Shown here in pieces: positions 6,701-14,878 of a stretch of 26,170 bases of DNA. Within the stretch, counting starts at the first letter, position 1, and the number at the start of each line of letters is the position of its first letter. The translations under genes were made by a program, and so were the position numbers. Where the stretch lies: contig CAZGYQ010000043.1 of the NCBI GenBank assembly GCA_964530695.1, positions 1-26,170 on the forward strand. The letters are read 5' to 3'. The notes beneath the pieces are model-generated. The model was not told the DNA's origin, did not search any database, and saw only the letters and a list, made by a program, of their open reading frames with translations. Source of the stretch: VFBF01 sp964530695. GTDB lineage: Bacteria > Pseudomonadota > Alphaproteobacteria > Caulobacterales > Aquidulcibacteraceae.

Positions 6701-9688
6701 ATGAGCATCGCCGGACTATTCGAAGGCCCAGGCCCCCGCGTCCGCAACATTCCCGCGTCGGCGCCGTTTCTCGACACATTGGTCGACGCAATTGTCAGCG
6801 CATTGCCGACGGACGATCCGTTCGCGCTCGCCGACAGCGTCATCTTCCTGCCGAACCGGCGCGCCTCGCGCGGGCTTGTGGATGCGTTCGCAAAACGCCT
6901 TGGCGGCGCCGCGTTGCTGCCGGCGATCCGGCCGCTCGGCGATCTTGAGGATGATCCCGACGTGTGGGGCCCCGAACCGCTTGCACTCGCCGTGCCGCCG
7001 GCCATCGAACCGTTGCGCCGCCGCTTCGAACTTGCGCAGCTCGTACGCGCGCGCGATGTGGCCGATGGCGGCGTGTCCGATCCCGTGCGCGCGCTGGCGT
7101 GGGCCGATGAATTGTGCCGGCTGCTCGACGCTGCGGCGACCGTCGGCGCTGTCGACTGGTCTGCGTTGCCCACGCTCGTCGGCGAACGCGATCTCGCCGC
7201 GCACTGGCGCCGCTCCGCTGAATTTCTCAAGATCATCTCGGACTACTGGCCGAAACGCCTCGAACTCGATGGCCTCGCCGATCCCGCCGCGCGCCGCGCC
7301 GTGCTGCTTGAGCGTCTCGCCGAAACCTGGGCCGCCGCGCCGCCGCAGACGCCCGTCATCATCGCCGGCTCCACCGGCTCGGTTGCAGCGACCCGCGTGT
7401 TGATGAAGGTCGCCGCCGCGTTGCCGAAAGGCGTCGTCGTGCTGCCGGGCCTCGACGCCGATCTCGATGAGGCCGCGTGGTCGCGCATCGACGCCCAGCA
7501 TCCCCAGTACGCGTTGAAGGTTACGCTGGAGGCGCTCGGCGTGGACCGCGGCAATGTCGCTCCGCTGATTGAAACCGAGACGCCGCAGGCGCGCGCGCGT
7601 CGCCAGCTCATGCGTGAAGCGCTGGTGCCCGCGGACGCGACGGCGGACTGGCGCAAGCGTGTCGCCGACAATGGCGGACCTGCACTCATCACTGACGGCG
7701 CCAAGGGTCTCTCGCTCATCGAGGCGCGCAATGAGGAAGAAGAGGCGCTGACGGTGGCGCTGCTGCTGCGCGAGGCGCTCGAGACGCCGGGCCGGACCGC
7801 GGCGTTCGTGACGCCGGACGCCACGCTGGCACGGCGCGTCGAGACGAAACTTCGCCGCTGGTCGATCACGCCGCAGATGTCGATCGGCGAACCGCTGGCG
7901 GAGACCGAACACGGCGTGTTCATGCTGTTGCTGGCGGACCTGCTGGTCGATGATGGGGACCCGATCGCGTTGCTGGCGCTGTTGCGTCACCCGTTGACGG
8001 CGCTGGGCATGGATGCGCTTGAACGCGCGCACGCGATCACCGCGCTCGAACGGGTGATCGTGCGCGGCGCGCGGCGCTGGAGCGACCTTGATGATCTGAT
8101 GTTGCGGATCGAAGCGGACGCAAAACAGGCGAAGAACCGCGCGCCGCACGATGCAGCCCTGCGGATCGTGCGTGCGCTGTCGGATGCGCTCGCGCCTTTG
8201 CGGGAAGCCCGTCGCGAGGATGCGCTCGATCTTGCGGTTCTGGCCGACGCGCTGGCGACAGCCGCGCGCCATGTCGCGCGCGACGAGGCGCCGGGCGCGG
8301 CGACGTCGCTCGGCGCGGGCGCGGCCGGTGAATCGGTCGTGGAGATGCTGGGCGACATGACGTCCTTCGGCGCCAGCCTCGGCGCGATTGCACCGCGCGA
8401 TGCGCCGCGCGCGCTGCACCTGCTGATGTCCACGCGCGAGGCGCCGCCGCCAACCGGGGGGCATCCGCGTCTCGCGATCCTCGGCCCGCTGGAGGCGCGC
8501 CTGCAACGGCGCGACCTGATGATCCTCGGCGGCCTCGTGGAAGGCGGCTGGCCCGCGCCGCCGCCGGAGGATGCGTTTCTCTCGCGCGGCATGCGTCGCG
8601 ATCTCGGCCTGCCGGAACCGGAAGCGCGCATCGGACTCGCGGCGCACGATTTCGCCCAGCTCGCCAATGCGCCAGAGGTTGTGATGACGCGCTCCGCGCA
8701 GCGCGACGGCGCACCGGCGGTGGCGTCGCGCTGGTTGTGGCGGCTGGAGACGCTGGCGCGCGCCGGCGGCGGCGAGGGCGCGCTGCGGCCCGGTATCGAC
8801 CCGCGCCTGTGGGCGCGCGCGATCGACAGGCCCGTCGCACCCGTGCGAATTGCGCCGCCGAAGCCGCGGCCGCCGGCGGAGGCGCGCCTGCCGCGCCTGA
8901 GCTTTACCGAAGTGGAGCGGCTTATCCGCGATCCCTATGCGCTCTATGCGCGTCGCATTCTCGGTCTTGAAGCGCTCGATCCGCCTGGCGGCGAGGCGGG
9001 CCCCGCCGAGCGCGGCACCGCGGTGCACGCCGCGCTGGAGCATTTCGCGCCGGGAGAGACCGTGGCGGACCTGATCGCGCGGCTCGACCACGCGCTGGCG
9101 CTGGCGGGATTTTCACCGGAACGACGGCGCACGGAGCGCATGCGCCTGATCGAGTCGGCGCAGACGTTCGTCGCCTGGAACGCGGCGCGTCTGGCGGGCG
9201 GATATGTCGTGCATCGCGAAGTGCGTGGCGTGCTCGACCTGGGCGGCGGCCGCACCTTGTCGGGCCGCGCCGACCGCATCGACATCCGGCCCGACAGGCT
9301 GGCCGAAGTCATCGACTTCAAGACCGGCGCGCCGCCGAGCAATCCGCAGGTAAATTCAGGGCTTGCGCCGCAGCTCACCCTCGAAGCCGCATTGCTCGCG
9401 GCGGGCGGGTTCGCGAAGGCGGGCGTTGCGGATGCGCTGACGCACGCGCTGGTCTACTGGCGTTTCGGCGGACGTGATCCGGGACCCGCGCCCGTGAAGA
9501 TCGACGGCGACGTCAACGAGGTCGCGAAGGGCGCGCTAGCTGACCTGAAAAACCTCTTCGCGCGCTACGCGGATCCGGCGCAGCCGTTCTATTCCAAGCC
9601 GCGCGTGCAGTTCGCCAACACGTGGGACGACTACGATCACTTCGCCCGCCGCGTGGAGTGGGCGGACGCTGCGGGAGAAGGCGAATGA
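6701..9688 (+). CDS. addB: Double-strand break repair protein AddB
   Basis: AddB is the partner of AddA in the helicase-nuclease that resects double-strand breaks and prepares ends for RecA. The product is about 995 residues, normal for alphaproteobacteria. The N-terminal half has a degenerate helicase fold (VIFLPNRRASRGLVDAF) without a usable Walker A motif. The C-terminal quarter is a RecB-like nuclease with His776 in GTAVHAALEHF, GRADRIDI, and the catalytic DFKTG at Asp872-Lys874. The four cysteines that bind an iron-sulfur cluster in Bacillus AddB are not visible: the first position reads RDPYALYAR and the C-terminal tail has no cysteine. The ATG lies ten bases after murU. The stop overlaps the addA start, so the subunits should be made in equal amounts. 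Confidence 0.93.
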   Translation: MSIAGLFEGPGPRVRNIPASAPFLDTLVDAIVSALPTDDPFALADSVIFLPNRRASRGLVDAFAKRLGGAALLPAIRPLGDLEDDPDVWGPEPLALAVPPAIEPLRRRFELAQLVRARDVADGGVSDPVRALAWADELCRLLDAAATVGAVDWSALPTLVGERDLAAHWRRSAEFLKIISDYWPKRLELDGLADPAARRAVLLERLAETWAAAPPQTPVIIAGSTGSVAATRVLMKVAAALPKGVVVLPGLDADLDEAAWSRIDAQHPQYALKVTLEALGVDRGNVAPLIETETPQARARRQLMREALVPADATADWRKRVADNGGPALITDGAKGLSLIEARNEEEEALTVALLLREALETPGRTAAFVTPDATLARRVETKLRRWSITPQMSIGEPLAETEHGVFMLLLADLLVDDGDPIALLALLRHPLTALGMDALERAHAITALERVIVRGARRWSDLDDLMLRIEADAKQAKNRAPHDAALRIVRALSDALAPLREARREDALDLAVLADALATAARHVARDEAPGAATSLGAGAAGESVVEMLGDMTSFGASLGAIAPRDAPRALHLLMSTREAPPPTGGHPRLAILGPLEARLQRRDLMILGGLVEGGWPAPPPEDAFLSRGMRRDLGLPEPEARIGLAAHDFAQLANAPEVVMTRSAQRDGAPAVASRWLWRLETLARAGGGEGALRPGIDPRLWARAIDRPVAPVRIAPPKPRPPAEARLPRLSFTEVERLIRDPYALYARRILGLEALDPPGGEAGPAERGTAVHAALEHFAPGETVADLIARLDHALALAGFSPERRRTERMRLIESAQTFVAWNAARLAGGYVVHREVRGVLDLGGGRTLSGRADRIDIRPDRLAEVIDFKTGAPPSNPQVNSGLAPQLTLEAALLAAGGFAKAGVADALTHALVYWRFGGRDPGPAPVKIDGDVNEVAKGALADLKNLFARYADPAQPFYSKPRVQFANTWDDYDHFARRVEWADAAGEGE

Positions 9689-12600
9689 GCCGGCCCGAGT
9701 ATGTCGCTGCTCAGACCGCCCAACGCGAGGCGGCCGACCCCGCGCAGTCGGTGTTCGTCACCGCGAACGCCGGGTCGGGCAAGACGAAAGTCCTCGTGGA
9801 CCGGATTGCGCGCCTGCTGCTGGGCGGTGCAAAGCCGTCGGCGTTTCTCTGCATCACCTTTACAAAGGCTGCGGCCGCGGAAATGCAGCGGCGCCTGTTT
9901 GAACGGCTCGGCGCGTGGTGCGTCACCGACGATGAAAGGTTGACGCGCGAACTCGTCGAACTCGGCGAACCGGCGCCTGATGCGGCGCGACTGGTGCGGG
10001 CGCGCGCGCTATTCGCGCAAGCGCTTGAAACGCCGGGCGGTCTGCGCATCCAGACGATTCACGGCTTCTGCGAACGGCTTGTCGGGCGCTTTCCGCTGGA
10101 GGCGGGCGTCGCGCCGGGATTCGAGATTGCCGACGATGCGCGGGGCGGCGCGCTCATCGCGCTGGCGTGGTCGCGCGCCGTCGCCGACGGCGATGCGGAC
10201 TTCAACGCCGCGCTCGATCGCTTCGGCGTGAAGCTGGATTCGCAAACATTCGAGGGTGTCCTCGCCACGCTCGCAGGTCGTCGCGGCGCGATCGGGGCGT
10301 TCGTGGAGGAAAGCCGGGGATTGGCGTCGGCTGCCGCGGCTATTTCCACGCGCCACGGCGTAGCCCGAACCGCCGACGAAGCGCTCGGGGAGGCGCTGGC
10401 GCACTGTCGCTGGGACGACATCGCATCGGCGGCCGAACGGCTCGGCGGCGGCGGAGCCAATGACGTCAAGGCGGCCGATCGTATCGGGATCGCGCGCGCA
10501 GACGGCGCGTACGAGAGTTACCGCGCGGTTTTCCTGAAAGCCAACGGAGAGCCGCACGCCGCATCGCCGACGAAAAAGACGCGCGAGACGGACGCCTTCA
10601 TCGGCAGGCTCTTTGCTGAAGAGTGCGAACGCCTGCAGGGGGTTGACCTCGAACTGCGCGCGATCGAACGCGCCGATGACGCCCGCGCTGCGCTCGTGAT
10701 CGGCGCGGCGCTCGGCGGCGCGTACGAGAAGGCGAAGGCCTCCGCGGGCGTGCTTGATTTCGAGGATCTCATCGAACGCGCCAATGATCTGCTGACACTG
10801 TCCGATGCGGCGCCTTGGGTGCTGTTCAAGCTCGACGGCGGGTTCGACCACATCCTCATCGACGAGGGCCAGGACACCAGCCCCGCGCAGTGGAAACTCG
10901 TCGAACCGTTGCAGTCCGAGTTCTTCTCCGGCGCAGGCGCAGCGGAGAAGGAACGCACGGTCTTCGCCGTCGGCGATTTCAAGCAGTCGATCTATTCTTT
11001 CCAGGGCGCCGATCCCGCGCACTTTCTCAGGGAGTCACAGGCGCTCGCGTCACGCGCAGCCGCGAGCGGCAAGGGATACGCCGCGCCGACCCTGTCGATG
11101 TCCTTCCGTTCGACGCCGGACGTGTTGCGCGCGGTGGACGCGACGTTCGACGGCCTTCATGTGGCGGCCGATGCGGGCGCGGGCGAAGTCATCACCCACA
11201 GTGCGTTTCGCGATGGCGAAGCGGGGCGCGTCGAGTTGTGGCCTCTCGCGCAGCCGCCCGCCGTGGCGGAATCGCGTCCATGGGATGCGCCGAAGGATAT
11301 CGAGACGGGCTCTACTTCGGTGTCGGTGCTGTGCGCGGGCCTTGCGGCGCAGGTGAAGGCCTGGATCGACGGCGGCGAGGCGGTCTGGGAGAAGAGCGCG
11401 CTGCGACCCATGCGGCCCGGCGACGTGCTGGCGCTGGTGCGTTCGCGCGGACCGTTGTTCAGCCAGCTACTGCGCGCGTTCAAGCGTGCGGGCCTGCCGG
11501 TGGCGGGCGCCGACCGCATGACGCTGAGCGCGGAAATCGCCGCGCAGGATCTGCTGGCGGCGGCGCGCGTCGCGCTCGATCCCACGGATGACCTGTCGCT
11601 CGCGACGCTGCTGAAATCGCCGTGGATCGCCCTGGTCGACGATGATGCGGATATCTTTCCCCTCGCGCACGGTCGCGCGGATGACGAACGCCTCGTTGAT
11701 CGCCTGCGCACGGCGCCCGATCGGTATGCGCTGGCGCGGGATTTCGTCGAAGACCTGATCGCGCACGCGCACGTCAATCCGCATGTGTTCCTTTCCCGCA
11801 TTCTCGAACGCACGGATGCGGAAGGTCATTCGGGATGGGAACAGATGATCGCGCGTCTCGGTCACGAGGCCCGTGACCCGGCCGAGGAAATGCTGGCGCG
11901 CGCGCTCGCGTGCGGGCGGCAGGGACCGGCCACGCTCCAGCATTTCGTGCACGCCATCGAGCGCGATGCGGCCGAGGTCAAGCGCGAGACGGAACATGGC
12001 GACAACGCCGTGCGGGTGATGACCGTGCACGGCGCCAAGGGGCTCGAAGCGCCGGTGGTTCTGCTTGCCGACACGAGCGGCGCTGTGAAATCGGATCCGC
12101 CGGGAAATATCTACTTCGCCGGCAATGGCCCGGTGATGCGCGGCGCCAAGGCGACCGACGACAATGTCGTCGCCGCCGCGCGTATCGCCGCGGAGGAAGC
12201 GGCGAAACTGGAACACAACCGCCTTCTCTATGTCGCGATGACCCGGGCGAAGGACCGGCTGATCGTGTGCGGCCATGCGCGCGGGAACTTCGCGTCGGGG
12301 GCCGCGCCGGACTCATGGTGGTGCGCGGTGGACGCGGGCCTGAAGCGCGCGGAAGCATCAGCCTGCGAAACGCCGTTCGGCGGCGGCCTCGCCATCGGGC
12401 AGACGTTCCTGGCAAAGGGCGACGCGCAGGGCGCCGGTGAATCCGCGCCACTGCCAGATTGGGCGCGTTGCAATGCGCCGGAAGAAGGACCAGCGCCCGC
12501 ACGGCGGTCGCCGTCGAAGCTCGCGGCGCCGCACGACCGGATATTTTCTCCGCGCGCCGACGGTCGCGCGCGCTTCCGTCGCGGCACGCTGATCCATGGT

Positions 12601-13074
12601 CTCCTCCAGCGCCTTCCGGACGTGGCGCCTGAACGGCGCGCCGCCGCAGCCGCAGGATGGCTGGCCGCGCAGGGCGCGCCGCCCGACGAAGCGGAGGCCT
12701 ACGCAAGGGAAGCGTTGCGTGTGCTGGACGACCCGTCCTTCGCCGAGGTGTTCGGACCCGGCAGTCGCGCCGAGGCGCCGCTGGTGGCGACGCTGGAGGA
12801 CGGTACCGTGGTCCGGGGGGTGATCGACCGGATGGTCGTGACGCCGGAGACCGTGCTGCTGCTCGATTTCAAGACCGATCGGCCGCCGCCGGCGCGGGTC
12901 GAGGAGACCCCCCCGCGCATTCTCGCCCAGATGGCGGCCTACCGGGCGGCGCTGCGGCTGATCTTCCCGGGTCGCACGATCCGCTCAGCGCTCCTGTGGA
13001 CCGAGGAGCCCAGGCTCGCCGTATTGCCGGACACACTGCTGGATGCTGCTCGCCCGGCCGACGCCCGTTGTTGA
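9685..13074 (+). CDS. addA: Double-strand break repair helicase-nuclease AddA
   Basis: AddA is a UvrD-type helicase fused to a RecB-like nuclease, the motor subunit of the AddAB complex. In 1129 residues the Q-motif region is QTAQREAADP and Walker A is ANAGSGKT (27-34). Motif II is DEGQDTSP starting at Asp393, with Gly where Ala is usual. Motif III is GDFKQSIYSFQGADP. Motif V is TVHGAKGLEAPVVLL and motif VI is LLYVAMTRAKDRL. The nuclease has Asp1048 in GVIDRM and the catalytic DFKTD at Asp1061-Lys1063. The start is set by GGGAGAAGG before an ATG that overlaps the addB stop; an earlier in-frame start would lie inside addB. It ends the operon, and the likely trxA promoter begins at its stop codon. 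Confidence 0.95.
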   Translation: MSRPEYVAAQTAQREAADPAQSVFVTANAGSGKTKVLVDRIARLLLGGAKPSAFLCITFTKAAAAEMQRRLFERLGAWCVTDDERLTRELVELGEPAPDAARLVRARALFAQALETPGGLRIQTIHGFCERLVGRFPLEAGVAPGFEIADDARGGALIALAWSRAVADGDADFNAALDRFGVKLDSQTFEGVLATLAGRRGAIGAFVEESRGLASAAAAISTRHGVARTADEALGEALAHCRWDDIASAAERLGGGGANDVKAADRIGIARADGAYESYRAVFLKANGEPHAASPTKKTRETDAFIGRLFAEECERLQGVDLELRAIERADDARAALVIGAALGGAYEKAKASAGVLDFEDLIERANDLLTLSDAAPWVLFKLDGGFDHILIDEGQDTSPAQWKLVEPLQSEFFSGAGAAEKERTVFAVGDFKQSIYSFQGADPAHFLRESQALASRAAASGKGYAAPTLSMSFRSTPDVLRAVDATFDGLHVAADAGAGEVITHSAFRDGEAGRVELWPLAQPPAVAESRPWDAPKDIETGSTSVSVLCAGLAAQVKAWIDGGEAVWEKSALRPMRPGDVLALVRSRGPLFSQLLRAFKRAGLPVAGADRMTLSAEIAAQDLLAAARVALDPTDDLSLATLLKSPWIALVDDDADIFPLAHGRADDERLVDRLRTAPDRYALARDFVEDLIAHAHVNPHVFLSRILERTDAEGHSGWEQMIARLGHEARDPAEEMLARALACGRQGPATLQHFVHAIERDAAEVKRETEHGDNAVRVMTVHGAKGLEAPVVLLADTSGAVKSDPPGNIYFAGNGPVMRGAKATDDNVVAAARIAAEEAAKLEHNRLLYVAMTRAKDRLIVCGHARGNFASGAAPDSWWCAVDAGLKRAEASACETPFGGGLAIGQTFLAKGDAQGAGESAPLPDWARCNAPEEGPAPARRSPSKLAAPHDRIFSPRADGRARFRRGTLIHGLLQRLPDVAPERRAAAAAGWLAAQGAPPDEAEAYAREALRVLDDPSFAEVFGPGSRAEAPLVATLEDGTVVRGVIDRMVVTPETVLLLDFKTDRPPPARVEETPPRILAQMAAYRAALRLIFPGRTIRSALLWTEEPRLAVLPDTLLDAARPADARC

Positions 13075-13099
13075 AGCGGGGCGATTCCATCCATACATC
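13071..13099 (+). promoter_or_regulatory. Possible trxA promoter
   Basis: TTGAAG (13071-13076) is followed after 17 bases by TACATC (13094-13099), a reasonable housekeeping sigma-factor spacing. The -35 box overlaps the addA stop codon. Between this site and trxA lies a 7-bp hairpin (CGGACGC-CCGT-GCGTCCG, 13113-13130) with no T-run, so it is more likely leader structure than a terminator. Weak match, by eye only. Confidence 0.35.
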
Positions 13100-13152
13100 T
13101 TGCGAACCGCAGCGGACGCCCGTGCGTCCGGCCGACCCTCCAGGAGACATCC

Positions 13153-13479
13153 ATGGCAAGCGCCAAAGTCACCGACGACAGTTTCGACGCCGACGTTCTG
13201 CAGGCGCAAAAGCCTGTGCTCGTCGATTTCTGGGCGGAGTGGTGCGGTCCCTGCAAGCAGATCGGGCCGGCGCTCGAGGAAATCTCCAACGAATTTGGCG
13301 CCAAGGTCGAGGTCGTGAAGATCAACATCGACGAAAACCCGATGGTGCCGAGCCGCTACGGCGTACGCGGCATCCCGACGCTGATGCTGTTCAAGGGCGG
13401 CAAGGTCGCCGCGACACGCGTCGGCGCGATTCCGAAATCAAAGATCGTCGAATGGCTCAACGAGACGGTTGAAGGCTAA
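13153..13479 (+). CDS. trxA: Thioredoxin 1
   Basis: This cytosolic dithiol reductant has 108 residues, the standard length. The active site WCGPCK is at residues 30-35 (Cys31 and Cys34), after the conserved VLVDFWAEW strand. The cis-proline loop is GIPTLMLF and the C-terminal helix ends the domain. It reduces protein disulfides, for example in ribonucleotide reductase and in stress repair, and is itself reduced by thioredoxin reductase, which is not in the window. AGGAGA sits seven to eight bases before the ATG. The gene follows addA after 78 bases, with its own likely promoter, and converges on folC. A palindromic repeat begins immediately after the TAA. Confidence 0.97.
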   Translation: MASAKVTDDSFDADVLQAQKPVLVDFWAEWCGPCKQIGPALEEISNEFGAKVEVVKINIDENPMVPSRYGVRGIPTLMLFKGGKVAATRVGAIPKSKIVEWLNETVEG

Positions 13480-13528
13480 GCGCTTCCAGGAAAAGTGTTC
13501 GCGGTTTTCCGCCAGGAAGCGCGAACAC
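13480..13528. repeat. Palindromic repeat between trxA and folC
   Basis: Outer arms GCGCTTCC (13480-13487) and GGAAGCGC (13515-13522) enclose inner arms GGAAAA (13489-13494) and TTTTCC (13505-13510). A second, competing stem is GTGTTCGCG (13495-13503) with CGCGAACAC (13520-13528). Read on the minus strand, its core AACCGCGAACACTT nearly matches AACCGGGAACCACTT in the repeat at 2596-2696, so the two look like members of one family. Confidence 0.75.
13490..13528 (-). terminator. Likely intrinsic terminator of the folC operon
   Basis: On the minus strand a 9-bp stem (GTGTTCGCG/CGCGAACAC) with a 16-base loop is followed at once by TTTT, starting five bases after the folC stop. This fits a Rho-independent terminator for the long minus-strand operon. 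On the plus strand no T-run follows the hairpin, so termination of trxA there is less certain. Confidence 0.6.
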
Positions 13529-13533
13529 AAGAA

Positions 13534-14847
13534 TCACCTGACGCCGCCGGAGAGCGCAAGCGCGTCGCCGGCGAGATAGAGCGATCCGCAGATCACGATG
13601 CGCGGCGGTTCTCCCGGGAGGGCCGCCGCGTTTTGCATGGCGTCGAGGAGAGACGCTGCGCTCGATGAGGCGATGCCGTTGCGCGCAGCGATCGCGGCGA
13701 GGGGCTCCGCTTCATACGATGCGGCGGACGAGGTGACCGGCACGGCGATCAGCGCGTGCGTGAGCGGCGCGAGCGGCGCCAGAAATCCATCGACATCCTT
13801 TGTCGTCAGCATGCCCGCGATGAGGACAAGCGGGCGCGGCGCACGCGCATGGAGATCGCGAAGCGTCGCCGCGAGCGCCAGTGCGCCGTGCGGGTTGTGT
13901 CCGCCATCGAGCCAGAGTTCCGCGCCGCGTGCGTGCGCGATGTCCGCAAGCACGCCATGCATCAGGCGTTGCATGCGCCCGGGCCAGTGTGCGGACGTGA
14001 TGCCGGATGCGAGCGCCTCATCTTCGAAGCGTGCGCCGTCCCAGGCCAGCAGCGTCGCCGCGGCGAGGGCTGCGTTGTCGTACTGGTGCGCGCCAATGAG
14101 ATTCGGCGCAGGAAGGTCGAGGAAGCGGTCGTGGGTTTGCACAGCGAGGCGGCCGTTCGCGCGCCACGCGTCCCATTCAACACCACAGCGGAACAGCGAG
14201 GCGCCGACTTCGGCCGCGCGCGCCTCGATCACCGCCATCGCCTCTTCAGGTTGTCGCGCGATCACTGCGGGCGCGCCGCGCTTGAGAATGCCGGCCTTCT
14301 CATTGGCGATGAGCGTCAGCGTGTCGCCGAGGATGGCGGTGTGATCGAGCGCGATCGGCGCGATGACCGTGGCGGCAGGGCTGGCGATGACGTTGGTCGC
14401 GTCGAAGCGACCGCCGAGACCTACTTCAAGAACGAGCACGTCCGCCGGCGTCTCCGAGAACATCAGCAACGCCGCCGCGGTCAGCACTTCGAAGTAGGGC
14501 AGCGTCATGCCGAGCGCGGCCACGCGGTCGATCGCGGCGATGAACGCCTCGTTCGATGCGAGGGCGCCGGCGAGCCGCACACGTTCGTTCGGGACGATGA
14601 GATGCGGCGACGTGAAGACGTGCGCGCGCAGGCCCGCCGCTTCCGTCATCGCGCGCAGGAAGGCGCAGGTGGAGCCCTTGCCGTTGGTCCCGGCGACATG
14701 CAGCGTAGGTGGCAGCCGATCCTGCGGCCGACCGAGCGCCGTGAGCGCCGCCTCGACGCGATCGAGTTTCAGCGCCATGCCATGGCCGAACTCCTGGCCG
14801 ATCTCGGCCAGGCGCAACGAGACCGGATCGCGTCCGGAGATGATCAT
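13534..14847 (-). CDS. folC: Bifunctional dihydrofolate synthase/folylpolyglutamate synthase
   Basis: FolC is an ATP-dependent ligase that adds glutamate to dihydropteroate, making dihydrofolate, and then extends the glutamate tail of folates. It has 437 residues, normal for the family. The P-loop is at 53-60 (GTNGKGST), with the folate-loop region FTSPHL soon after. EVGLGGRFDATNV and LDHTAILGDTL are the metal and omega-loop signatures, and LDGGHNPHGA marks the C-terminal glutamate-ligase domain. The start follows accD by 31 bases; no strong ribosome site is seen, so translation may depend on coupling with accD. It is the last gene of the minus-strand series and is followed by a likely terminator. 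Confidence 0.95.
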   Translation of the reverse strand: MIISGRDPVSLRLAEIGQEFGHGMALKLDRVEAALTALGRPQDRLPPTLHVAGTNGKGSTCAFLRAMTEAAGLRAHVFTSPHLIVPNERVRLAGALASNEAFIAAIDRVAALGMTLPYFEVLTAAALLMFSETPADVLVLEVGLGGRFDATNVIASPAATVIAPIALDHTAILGDTLTLIANEKAGILKRGAPAVIARQPEEAMAVIEARAAEVGASLFRCGVEWDAWRANGRLAVQTHDRFLDLPAPNLIGAHQYDNAALAAATLLAWDGARFEDEALASGITSAHWPGRMQRLMHGVLADIAHARGAELWLDGGHNPHGALALAATLRDLHARAPRPLVLIAGMLTTKDVDGFLAPLAPLTHALIAVPVTSSAASYEAEPLAAIAARNGIASSSAASLLDAMQNAAALPGEPPRIVICGSLYLAGDALALSGGVR

Positions 14848-14878
14848 CGACGGTTGACGCTGACGAGGGTGAAGGGCG

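Noticed and set aside
6716..9091. A long open frame on the minus strand opposite addB (791 codons)
   Set aside because: It is the antisense shadow of a clear AddB protein in G+C-rich DNA. The translation is Arg-rich without any domain, and no ribosome site is seen.
13113..13130. A 7-bp hairpin between addA and trxA as an addA terminator
   Set aside because: No T-run follows, and the likely trxA promoter lies upstream of it; better regarded as leader structure.
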